From Akebia trifoliata (Eukaryota > Streptophyta > Magnoliopsida > Ranunculales > Lardizabalaceae), in contig CM030711.1 in the NCBI GenBank assembly GCA_017979445.1, positions 2,046,001 through 2,110,000 of the forward strand: a stretch of 64,000 bases of DNA, read 5' to 3'. Shown piece by piece: positions 11,308 to 23,100 of the stretch. The number at the start of each line of letters is the position of its first letter. Position 1 is the first letter of the stretch. The translations under genes were made by a program, and so were the position numbers. Under the pieces are notes generated by a model that worked only from the letters and a program-made list of their open reading frames with translations, searched no databases and was not told the origin of the DNA.

Positions 11308-14300
11308 TAACTATATTAATTTTTGGTTATTATTTTAATCAATCCTAGATCAAGAAGAATAGATAATAAATAAATAAAATAGATATAATTTTTGCACTAA
11401 TTTAGTCAGATTTATTTGAAAATCAAAATCCATCGTGCGTGCAATTGATATTCTAGTAGCACAAGGTGTGTAGAGAGCTATCGATTTTTCTTGAGTGTAT
11501 AACAATTGTATCATGAGAAAAGGCATATGTGCTCTTTTTTTCACACTCTCAGTGCTACTTCAAATGTTATTTCAAAAATAAAAAATTAAAAATAAAAATA
11601 AAAATTAGATAACTGTCATTGCCATTCCAACTTTTGCCAACACCACTCCAATTGTGTGAAATTCTTTGTTAATTTACTTAAGAATTGGTGTGCATTAGCA
11701 AAAATTGGTGTGGCACTAGAAACTCTCAAAATTTATTATGGAAAATTATTTTCATATGAAAATGATTTGCGGCATACCAATCAGGACCTAAATTACAAAT
11801 ATACTCTTATAATTCATGTGGGATTGCATATGGCACCTACCTGCATGGTTTCAAAACTCGTTCGAGATCGAGACACAAAACTAAGTTTTAAAACCATGCC
11901 TACTAGTATCTATACAATAACATGAGAAAGCAAGATTTAGAAAAATATTTTAAGATTTTAAGGGATTTGATAGATAAGGGGTCACACGTCATCTAAGAGG
12001 GGTTCCTCAAAGTTTTGACTCGGACTTATAAAAAAAAAATAGAGTTTATTTAGAAAAAAATAAAAATAAAAAACTACTTGTAGGGTCCATTAAATAATTC
12101 TTTTTTTTATTTTTATTTTTATAATTTTATAAAAAACCATATGTGGTAAACCAAGTTCTTTGGAACGTATGACTCGTGAACAAGTGCAAATTATATCTAA
12201 ACCGTTAAAACAAAAAAGAGGTATCACGTATCCCTAAGAGGGTGGCATAAATTCCAAACCATCAGCTTTAATATTCAGAAACTTGGGATTTAAGTTTCAA
12301 GAAAATTTTATTTTTAAGTAATAATTAAGCTGTTTATACTATATAAGTGTCGAACAAGGAACCCCTCGTATATGTATGTATATATTATGGGTCCTACAAA
12401 CAAAGTTAAATAAACTCTTTAATGGAAGAACGAAGGAATCTGAAAGATGGAGACCTCAACAAGGGACAGACTTGGAAATTGGGACAGAAAGATGGAGGAG
12501 ATTGAGATTAATCTCTCTTTTCTATTTTCCTGTACTAATTTCCAGGTCTCTCCCACGTTATGAGACATTGATATATCACACTCATATGTTACCAGTTTGG
12601 GGTTTAGGTTGTTAGGATTTATGTTTAATATTTCTTTATATTTTTTTTCCTATTTTAAGATATTAATGGGTTAGGGTCAGGGGGTTTTAATGTTGGGTTT
12701 TAAGGGTTAAGGGATTATATGGTTTGTGGGGTTAGGGTTTTAAGGGATAAGGATTTGTATGGTTTTAGGATGTTAAGATTTGATATGATAGGGTTTAGGG
12801 GTATAGGTTGGAATTTAAGGGTTTATGTGGTTTTAGGGTTTTTAGAATCACAGATTTGGAGTTTTAAGGGTTGGGGTTATAGGATTGAGGTTTAGTTTGT
12901 TAGGATTTATGTTTATTATTTCTATTTTAGAATAATAATAGGAAAGGATCATGGGTTTTAATGTTGGGTTTTTAGGATTAAGGGATTAAATTTTGGTATG
13001 TTGTGTTAAGTTTTTAAGGGATAAGGATTTGTGTGGTTTTAGAATGAGGAGTTAGGAGGTTAAGGGTTGATATTATAGGGTTTAGGGGTATAGGTTGGAA
13101 TTTATGGGTTTATGTGGTTTTAGGGTTTTTAGAATCACAGATTTGGAGTTTTAAGGGTTGGGGTTATAGGATTGAGGTTTAGTTTGTTAGGATTTATGTT
13201 TATTATTTCTATTTTAGAATAATAATAGGAAAGGATCATGGGTTTTAATGTTGGGTTTTTAGGATTAAGGGATTAAATTTTGGTATGTTGTGTTAAGTTT
13301 TTAAGGGATAAGGATTTGTGTGGTTTTAGAATGAGGAGTTAGGAGGTTAAGGGTTGATATTATAGGGTTTAGGGGTATAGGTTGGAATTTATGGGTTTAT
13401 GTGGTTTTAGGGTTTTTAGAATCACAGATTTGGAGTTTTAAGGGTTGGGGTTATAGGATTGAGGTTTAGTTTGTTAGGATTTATGTTTATTATTTCTATT
13501 TTAGAATAATAATAGGAAAGGATCATGGGTTTTAATGTTGGGTTTTTAGGATTAAGGGATTAAATTTTGGTATGTTGTGTTAAGTTTTTAAGGGATAAGG
13601 ATTTGTGTGGTTTTAGAATGAGGAGTTAGGAGGTTAAGGGTTGATATTATAGGGTTTAGGGGTATAGGTTGGAATTTATGGGTTTATGTGGTTTTAGGAT
13701 TTTTTGAATCACAGATTTAGCGTTTAACAATTGGGGTTATGGGATTTAGGAATAGAGTTAGAGTGTGTTTGGATGTGGTAGTCAGTTCGATTAGGAGTTG
13801 GAGTTCATTTTAATTCTTTAAATAAACTCTAGTATTTAGTTTCGTGTAGGAATCCAATCGATGAAGTACAATTTAGGAATAACAACCTTGGATTATATTA
13901 CAATTTAGGGTTAGGGTTTAGGGGGTAATTTTGCCTGTGTAGTATTTTCTTTACTCTATGTTGTCGGTCCTAAACCCGGATAAAGAAGGAGAGCCTTGAA
14001 TAAGATGTAGGATTAGGGTTGGGATTAACTTTTTTGCTTTTCTTTTTTATTTTATATAATATATTTTTCAGTCTTTATCTTATTATTAGATGGAAAGTTA
14101 ATAAAAAATCTAAATATTTATTGGCCTTCACACCTCCATAGGACACATGTAGAGACATTAATGAGTCGATCAAAGACTTTTGGTAGGAAACCCATAAACA
14201 CCATCTATATATTTTCCAAAAGAAAATTCTTTTTTTTACTAGATTTTCATGAATTTATCGGAATTAACCATTTTGAAACCCCTTACCAAACACAACTTTA

Positions 14301-15353
14301 TTATTATGTCATTTATAAATAAATCCAATACAAATAGTTCCGTGTGGGTGTCAAGAAAAAGAAGGGGTCAAGATTTAATTTGATCTATGAGAGAACCAAA
14401 CGCAATCTTAGTGCTTAGTTCCATCTTTGAGATGACTATATTTCTTTTTTGTTTATTATTTTAATCAACCCTAGATCAAGAAGAGTAAATAATAATAAAA
14501 AAATTGATATAATTTTTGCACTTATTTATATTTCTTTTTCGGGTCAATGTTTCGTGTCGATCTTGGCCGATACCAATACGTATCAACTAATACATTCAAA
14601 CATTTTGAACCATGTTTATGTTTATTATTTCTTTTCTTTTTTCGATTTTAGAATAATGGATTAGGTTCATGAGGTTTAAATGTACGATTTTAAGGGTTAA
14701 GGGATTATATGGTTTGTTGGGTTAAGGTTTTAAGGGATAAAGGTTTATATGGTTTTAGCATAATGAGTTAAGAGGTTAATGATTGATATTATATGGATTA
14801 GGGGTTATAGGTTGGATTTTAAGAGTTTATGTGGTTTTAAGGATTTTATTATCATGGATTTGGAGCTTATCGATAGGGTTTATAGGATTTAGGAATAGAA
14901 TTATAGACCTTGGATTATATTATAATTTAGGGTTAGGGTTTAGGAGGTAACTTCGCCTGTGCAGTGTTTCCTTTACGCTATATTGTCGGTCCCAAGCCCG
15001 GATAAAGAAGGAGGGCCTTGAATAAGATTTAGGATTAGTTTTTTTCGTTTTATTTTATACAATATATTTTCAATTGTAACCCATTATTAAATGGAACGCT
15101 ATTTAAAAAACCTAAAGATTTATTGGCCTTCATATATATACACTTGGATATGTTTCAAAATGGAAAGAGAGTTAATTTTGTTCCTCATAAATTTTGCTCA
15201 CAAATTTTTCGGAATTTACCATATTGGAATCCCTTATCAAATGCAAATAGAAAATTAGTAGTTCCAAGTGGGCATCAAGAAAAAGAAGGCAACAAGATTT
15301 AATTTGATCTATGAGAGAATGAGGTGCAATCTTGTGCTTGGTTCCATCTTCGA
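11308..15353. repeat. Tandem unit 2 of telomere-like array (about 4.0 kb)
   Basis: Collinear with unit 1: inverted-repeat MITE (11608-11728), shortened GGCATGGTTT element (11843-11902), conserved 79-codon frame (12376-12615), telomere-like stretch, short sub-unit from about 14431. It is longer than unit 1 mainly because a 287-bp segment is present three times (12851-13711), partly offset by the deletion in the GGCATGGTTT element. Confidence 0.8.
12851..13711. repeat. 287-bp segment in three near-identical tandem copies
   Basis: The word cagatttggag recurs at 12851, 13138 and 13425, and a diverged cagatttagcg follows at 13712, giving three periods of exactly 287 bases. The copies look almost identical by eye. 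The equivalent interval in unit 1 (about 9328-9612) and unit 3 (about 16908-17194) holds one copy each, so the amplification happened in unit 2 alone and recently. The sequence is GT-rich and telomere-like. Confidence 0.88.
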
Positions 15354-18066
15354 GATAACTATATTAATTTTTGGATATTCTAGTAGTACTAGGTGTGTAG
15401 AGAGCCATCGATTTTTCTCGAGTGCATAACAATTGTATCATGAGAAAAGGCATATGTGCTCTTTTTTTTCACACTCTCAGTGCTACTTTGAGTGTTATTT
15501 AAAATAAAAAATAAAAAAAAATAAATAAATAAAAAATTAGATAACTGTTATTGTCATTCCAACTTTTGCCAACACCACTCCAATTGTGGGAAATTCTTTG
15601 TTGATTTACTTAAGAATTGGTGTGACACTAGAAACTCTCAAAATTTATTATGGAAAATTATTTTCATATGAAAATGATTTGCGGCATACTAATCAGGACC
15701 GAAATTACAAATATATTCTTATAATTCATGTGGGATTGCATATGGCACCTACCTGCATGGTTTCAAAACTCGTCCGAGATTGAGATGTATTGTCCGAGTC
15801 GTCTCGATATCAGGCATGAATGAGATGGACGGACAAGTTAATTTTTCAAATGAGATTTAATACCGCATATGCATTTTTTAAAATTTTGGATGAAAACATC
15901 TCAAATGCATAGAAAAACTCATCCGACAAGACTCGACATCTAGCATGGACAAGACGAGACACAAAATTGACTTTTAAAAACATGCCAACTTGTATCTATA
16001 CATTAACATGAGAAAGCAAGATTTAGAAAAATATTTTAAGATTTTAAGGACTTGGATCGGATAAAGGGTCACATGTCATCTAAGAGGGGTTCCTCAAAGT
16101 TTTGACTCGGACTTTAAAAAAATAAAAATTAGAGTTTATTTAGAAGAAAAAAAACTATTTGTAGGGTCTATTAAATAATTCTTTTTTATAATTTTATAAA
16201 AAACCTTATGTGGTAAACCAATTTCTTAGGAACGTATGACTCGTGAACATGTGCAAATTAAATCTAAACCGTTAAAACAAAAAAGAGATATCACGTATCC
16301 CTAAGAGGGTGGCATAAATTCCAAACCATTAGCTTTAATATTCAGCAACTTGGGATTTAAGTTTCAAGAAAATTTTATTTTTAAGTAATAATTAAGCTGC
16401 TTATATTATATAAGTGGAACCCCTCGTATATGTATGTATATGTTATGGGTCCTACAAACAAAGTTAAATAAACTCTTTAATGGAAGAACGAAAGAATCTG
16501 AAAGATGGAGACCTCAAGAAGGGACAGACTTGGAAATTGGGCCAGAAAGATGGAGGAGATTGAGATTAATCTCTCTTTTCTATTTTCCTGTACCAATTTC
16601 CAGGTCTCTCCCACGTTATGAGACATTGATATATCACACTCATATGTTGCCAGTTTGGGGTTTAGTTGTTAGGATTTATGTTTAATATTTCTTTATATTT
16701 TTTTTCCTATTTTAGGATAATAATGGGTTAGGGTCATGGGATTTTAATGTTGGGCTTTAAGAGTTAAGGGATTATATGGCTTGTTGGGTTAGGGTTTTGA
16801 GGGATAAGGGTTCGTATGGTTTTAGGAGGTTAAGATTTGATATAATAGGGTTTAGGGGTATATGTTGGAATTTAAGGGTTTATGTGGTTTTAGGGTTTTT
16901 AGAATCACAGATTTGGAGTTTTAAGGGTTGGGGTTATAGGATTGAGGTTTAGTTTGTTAGGATTTGTGTTTATTATTTCTATTTTAGAATAATAATGGGA
17001 TAGGATCATGGGGTTTTAATGTTGGGCTTTTAGGGTTAAGGGATTAAATTTTGGTATGTTGTGTTAAGGTTTGAAGGGATAAGGGTTTGTCTGCTTTTAG
17101 AATGATGAGTTAGGAGGTTAAGGGTTGATATTATAGGGTTTAGGGGTATAGGTTGGATTTTATGGGTTTATGTGGTTTTAGGATTTTTAGAATCACAAAT
17201 TTAGCATTTAACGATTGGTGTTATAGGATTTAGGAATAGAGTTAGGATGTGTTTGGATGTGGTACTCAGTTTGATTTGGAGTTGAAGTTCATTTTAATTC
17301 TTTAAATAAATTCTAGTGTTTAGTTTCGTGTAGGAATTCAATCGATGAAGTACAATTTAGGAATAACAACCTTGGATTATATTACAATTTAGGGTTAGGG
17401 TTTAGGGGGTAACTTCGTCTTTGTAGTGTTTCCTTTACTCTATATTGTCGGTCCTAAGCCTGGATAAAGAAGGAGGGCCTTGAATAAGATGTAGGATTAG
17501 GGTTCAGATTAACTTTTTTGATTCTCTTTTTTATTTTATATAATATATTTTTCAATCCTTATCTTATTATTAGATGGAAGGTTAATAAAAAATCTAAATA
17601 TTTATTTGCCTTCACACCTCCATGGGATATGGGTTGATATATGCTATGACAGCCTTTACAAAGATATAAGGACATGTAGAGGCATAAACGAGTCAATCAA
17701 AAACTTTTGGTAGGAAACCCATAAACATCATCTCTATATATATATTTTTTTAATACTAGATTTTCATGAATTTACCGGAATTAACCATTTTGAAATCCCT
17801 TACAAACGTGACTTTGTTACTGTGTCATTTATAAATAATTCCAATAGAAGTAGTTTTGTGTAGGTGTCAACAAAAAGAAGGGGCCAAGATTTAATTTGAT
17901 CTATGAGAGAACCAAGCACAATCTTGTGCTTAGTTCCATCTTTGAGACGACTATATTTCTTTTTTGGTTTATTATTTTAATCAATCCTAGATCAAGAAGA
18001 GTAGATTGAAAAAAAAAAAAAGTAGATATAATTTTTGCACTTATTTTTGTAATTTATTCAGATTTA
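15354..18066. repeat. Tandem unit 3 of telomere-like array, with deletions
   Basis: It begins at the anchor near 15354 but lacks about 80 bases found at the start of units 1 and 2. It contains the MITE at 15540-15639, the full-length GGCATGGTTT element (15757-15986), the 79-codon frame (16434-16685) and the telomere-like stretch. The following short sub-unit (from about 17947) lacks the second telomere-like block and runs directly into sequence matching the start of a long sub-unit, interrupted by the Tourist-like element. Confidence 0.75.
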
Positions 18067-19010
18067 GGTGATGTTTGTTAAACTGAAAAAAAATAAGTGC
18101 TGAATAGCATTAAGCACTGAAACTTATAAGCACTGAATTTAAATGCTAAAAAAGTTATTTGTTTAGATGTTGAATCATGTTTGTTACACATTGATGAAAC
18201 TGGTAAATTGTCTTTGTTACCTTTACAATCATATTATACATTGTTTGCATGTTTCAAATGCTAATTTATTATCAAACACAATAAAATATATTATTTGTTA
18301 TAAAATTAAAATACAATTTATTTTTAAATTATAAATAATACTCAAATCTTTAATTTATAAATAATAATATCTATTTATGAAAGCCCACAAATTAAAAATT
18401 AAAAATAATAATGTCATACAAGTCACCAAAATTTGAAATCAACTTTAAAGAGAACTTAATTTTTGGATGAATAATTTTCAATGGGAATGAAGGATGTGTA
18501 ATTATAAAAGCACCCTATGAATTAATAAGGACAACCCACACTATAGCCATTTTTTGTTTTGTTTTATATGGGTTAAAGTTTTTGGAATTAGCAAATTTTT
18601 AGTGAGGATGGTCTATATGGTCTAGAGATCATCCTCACCAAAAATCAACTCATTCCAAAAATTTTAACCCATATAAGACAAAATAATTTAGTTATGGTGT
18701 GGGTTTATTAATTTGTGGGGTGTTTATGTACTTATCCATGGGATATAAGAGGTAATATCCTTTTAAGAATAAGGGCATACTTGTCCATACTCAAAAATAC
18801 AAAGGGCATACTTGTTCGTGTTGAAAAAAGCGAAAAGCTTATCGCTTCAGCATTTTTTTTCAGCATCAAAATAGTGCTGAATTTTTTTCACTTATTTTCA
18901 GCAATAAGCACTAAAAATATAGAATAAACAAACGCGCTATTTTGACAAAAGTGCTGAATTTAATTTTTTTCAACAATAAGCGCTGAAAAATAGCGCAAAC
19001 AAACACCACC
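18067..19010. mobile_element. Tourist-like (PIF/Harbinger) non-autonomous element
   Basis: Ends are ggtgatgtttgtt (left) and its inverse aacaaacaccacc (right), flanked by TTA at 18064-18066 and 19011-19013. The empty site is visible inside the window: units 1 and 2 read straight through (near 7730 and 11405) without the 944-base insert. A 3-bp TTA duplication with GG-starting ends is the PIF/Harbinger pattern. There is no transposase. Terminal regions carry repeated aagtgctgaa motifs on both strands. A nested fold-back lies at 18558-18684. Confidence 0.85.
18558..18684. repeat. Fold-back related to the 59-60 kb TA-microsatellite family
   Basis: The left arm (tatatgggttaaagttttt) and right arm (aaaattttaacccatata) pair. 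The core contains the words ggaatt..gatcatcctcaccaaaaatcaa and attccaaaa that define the elements at 50206-50508 and 59164-60364. It is embedded within the Tourist-like element, so it was either captured by it or inserted later. Confidence 0.65.
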
Positions 19011-19139
19011 TTACTTGAAAATCAAAATCCATCGGGCATGCATTTGTATGTATATTTTAATAGCACTAGGTGTGCATAGAGCCATCAATTTTTGCACACT
19101 CAAGTACACTCTTCATGCTACTTCGAGTGTTATTTCAAT

Positions 19140-19330
19140 TTTTTTAATTGATTTATGTGAATAATTTTAATTGGACTTTAGAAAGATAGGTTTCGAGTTT
19201 AAGGTTAGGGTTAGGATTAGGGTACCTTTGCTTGTGTAGTGTGCCCTTTACACTACACCACCGGTCCCAAGCCCGAATAAAGGAGAAGTCGAGAATTGTT
19301 TGGGGTTTTGAAGATATGGGTTGTAGGGTT
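19140..19330. repeat. Telomere-like tract with a recurrent 'cccaagcccg' motif
   Basis: Short ttaggg repeats (about 19200-19220) run into a block whose core, cggtcccaagcccg then ataaag, occurs six times in the window (near 9868, 10938, 13966, 14988, 17450 and 19263). Each time it is preceded by tgtgtagtg..tttacactat-like sequence and a ttaggg run. This constant association suggests one inherited module. Its origin is not known to me. Confidence 0.55.
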
Positions 19331-20113
19331 TTAAAGGGTTAGAGGACTTATATTTATTTATTTATTTTTCTATTTTTATTCTACAAAATAAATTTTATTC
19401 AAAAAATATTTTCAAGTTGTTACCTTATTACTAGAAGAAAGCAAAAAACTCTTTTATAAAGTCCTTGTAAAAGAATTAAAGAAAAACTTGATAATGTCAA
19501 GTTTTCAAAATGTATTTATAAGGTCACTTTGCACATTAAAATCAATTGTCCCATTATAGTATCTAGTTTAATCGAAGTTTTTCGAAATAATGACTCTAAG
19601 AAATAGAACCATAACAATCACAATAATAATTCAACAATAATCCTAACTTCAATAGGTGCGATAATGAAAAAAATCCAAACTTCATTTTCTTAAAATAGAT
19701 GAAGTTTGGGTTTTACCTTACATTCAATCCAACGGTGTAGATCATATTAAAATATAAAGTTTTGTCCAATAAACGAAGGGTATTTTGATAATTTAAATGT
19801 TATAAATGTAATTTTGGTAATCAGATTTTATACCGTCAATTAAACAAACGTCGTTAACTGTTTGACAAAGTCAACGAAAGTCAAGGAGACAGAACTCATC
19901 TTATTTTTCGCGGGAAATATCATTAATTTTACTAATTTTATAGGGGGGTAAGATTAAATTACCCTTAAAATTTTTGCCCGAATCATCTCGGTGATGAATC
20001 AGGAAATTGTGAGGCGATTCATTTCTGACTCGTGATAGATACGGAGATGACTCGACTCGTGGCGGGTCATCCACCATACAAATGCTCCTTCGTTTTCATT
20101 TATTCTGTAAAAT
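19331..20113. promoter_or_regulatory. Upstream region of the pseudouridine synthase gene
   Basis: AT-rich sequence up to the ATG at 20114. A GAGTCATCTCG-like cluster, the same short motif seen in the GGCATGGTTT elements, lies at about 19978-20075, very close to the start. No convincing TATA box was chosen. Confidence 0.3.
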
Positions 20114-23100
20114 ATGTCGACTACAGTAGAAGAAAAGACTCCCACATTTGTAACATTCGGAGCTCCATGGCCCGATCTTAACGAAGGCTTAACCTACACC
20201 GACTTCGTTGAACCCAACGAGACTGGTTTCATCTCTCCCTCTTAACTCTTCTCACTCCAATAGTCCTTCTTCTTCTTCTTTTTACACTCTAACCCTTCAA
20301 AACAAATTTATTCACAGATTCATCCCTGATAGACTTCTACTCTACAAAACACAAGAACTCAGCTCCCTATCAAGGGTAAGATACAGTCACGAAAGAAAAT
20401 TTGCAAAATCCGTACAAATATACAGTTCTTGATAAGTAGTTTTTTTTTTCCGTTGCAGTTGGTTACAGCGGATCCGAAACGGACAGGTTGGTTAATAATT
20501 GATAATTTGTAGAATAAATCCGAGTTTTTTATTTATATTTTAAAATTGAAATAAGAAATTAGAAATTTATATGTGTTTGTTTCTTTGTAGATAACGATCG
20601 ATGGTATAATTGTGACAGATTCTGACACAATTCTCAGGTTTGCAATGAAGAATTTCAGATTGAGTTCTTGTTAATTATTTGAATTTTTTTTTCTTATACA
20701 TAGGTTTTCAATGAAGAATTACAGATTGAGTTCTTGTTCCTTCTTTTTTTTTTTTTTTTTGATCTACATTGGTTGTTGAATATGATATTTTAATTGATTA
20801 TGCTGTAATTGAATCATCTAGAGCTGGTTCGGAACTTGTCTATCACCGCCTTCCTTGGAAAGAGCCGGATGCACCGTTCTTGCTTGAAGTTTTATTCGAA
20901 GATGATGATCTGGTAAATGCTTCTGAAACTTATAAAAATTTAGTTGAATTGGCATGTTATAGTAGTAATTTTTTATTTTATTTTATTATTCTTTTTGTTT
21001 TTAATTTTGTAATGCTAGATGCGAATTGAGGTTGATTTGGGGTTAATTTATTTATTCAGTTTGCTTTAAGTAGCATTCTGATTTGTAAGTTTGTAATTCT
21101 AGGCGTAAATTGAAGTTGAGGTGGGGTTATTTTCATATATTGAAGTTGAGGTGGCGTAAACAAGCATTCATGTGTTTTAGTTTTAAACTTAATAAAAAAA
21201 TTTAATCAAATTGGCACATGTTCTCGTGGTAAATTTTTTATGCATTTTTATTTTTGTTGTAGATTTATTAATGATAGAAGCTAATTGAGGGAAGAGCCAA
21301 GTTAATTTATGCGATCAGGTTGCTTTAAACAAGCCTTCTGGGTTCTTAGTTTTAAACTTAAAAAATTAGTCGAATCAGCACATGTTCTTGTGGTAATTTA
21401 TTGTGCATTTTTAGTTTTGGTTTAAATTTAGTAATGATAAACGCAAACGGAGGGCAGAGCTGAGTTAATTTTATGTGATCAGTTACTTTAAACAAGCCTT
21501 CTTGGTTTTTATTTTTAAACTTAAAAAAAAATTGAAATGGCACATGTTCTAGAGGTAATTTTGTATGCATTTTTATTTTTGATGTAAATTTATTAATGAT
21601 AGATACTAACCGAGGGCAGAGTTGAGTTAATTTTATGTGATCAGGTTTTAAACAAGCCTTCTTGCTTTTTAGTTTTGTTAAACTTAAAAAAAATTAATCA
21701 AATTGGCAAGTGTTCTAGTGGTAGTTTTTTTATTCAAATTTATTTTTGAGAGTTGCTATTGCCACACCAATTGTGTGCAATTCTTTGCGTGATTTATATA
21801 GGAATTGGTGTGGCATTAGTAAAAGTTGGTGTGGCAATAGTAACTATCGTATTTTTGTAGTAAATTTGTTAATGATAGATACTAGTTGAGGGCAGAGCTG
21901 AGTTAATTTTATGTGATTAGGTTGCTTTAAACAAGCCTTCTGGTTTGCAAGTTTTACCTGGAGGACTTTTCCAACAACGGACAGTTTTAACCCAGCTTCA
22001 ATGGAGAGCAAGGAAGCAGAATTCTTTGCAGTCTGGGTTTTCTGGAACATTGGGTGATCGAGAATCACATCCTGTCCCGGTTCATCGACTTGGAAGAGGC
22101 ACATCAGGTTTGCTTATAGCTGATGGTCCATTCGAATTATGAAGATCATCAATCCATAATGACTTAATTTGTTACAATAATTGTTTGTTATTCTTCTAAA
22201 TTTATATGACTTTGCATGCAAATCAAATTATTTGATTTTCGGGATCGTCTTTGAATTGACATGTTTGGTGATTGGATTTTAGGAATACTACTTTGTGCGA
22301 AGACCAAGGTGGCCAAAGTCCGCCTTGCTGCCTATTTTGCTGATGGGACATCAGTTGTTGGGGACAAAAAGGTTGAGGAGAAAAGAAATCTTTCTCGTTT
22401 CTGATTAGTTCATGCTTATTCTTGTTAGCTTTCATATATGGATTGTTCTGTTGTAAATCAGTCATCTTTGTCAACTCTTAAGCTGATAAATTAAGCAATA
22501 TTGAGCAAATATTTATAAAATTTGGGAACTCCATTTTCAGCAATACCTTGTAGAAACTTTCTAAATGTTCAAACATCCTTAATTTAAACAAACATTGTCT
22601 CATAAAATGCAACCCGAGTGATCTATACTTGATTTGTTTATTTATGATCCTGGAGAGGTGGAGATTCTAAACCTGGTGAACGTCTTTGTCTATTTCTTAA
22701 ATTCTATGCTTACATGGTGTACTTTAAAAAAGAAAAAAAAAATTGATCAATAAAAGGAAATCAATTAGAAAGAAGAGAAGAGAGAAGAGAAGAGAGAAGA
22801 GAAGAATCGTGACAGAGGATCTCACTACATTTGGAAGGCGAGCGGTGTTGGAGCAAGTGTGAATCTTTTACCCTATTCTGTGTACAAACAGCTAGGCTTG
22901 GGGGTATTGAAACCCACAGACATTACTTTGAGTCTCACAGATAGGTATGTCAAGATTCCCAAAAGAATTATTGAGGATGTCATAGTGAAGGTTAAGGATT
23001 TTTACTTTCCCTAGACTTTGTTGTCTTAGACACAGTTAAATGTGTACGGGATGGTCGTGGTGTCTAATTCTACCTCTACCATCGAGCTTTCCCTCTACAA

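Noticed and set aside
20208..20432. 74-codon Ser-rich frame at the start of the pseudouridine synthase gene
   Set aside because: It overlaps intron 1 and exon 2 in the wrong frame; the spliced model gives a continuous family-like protein.
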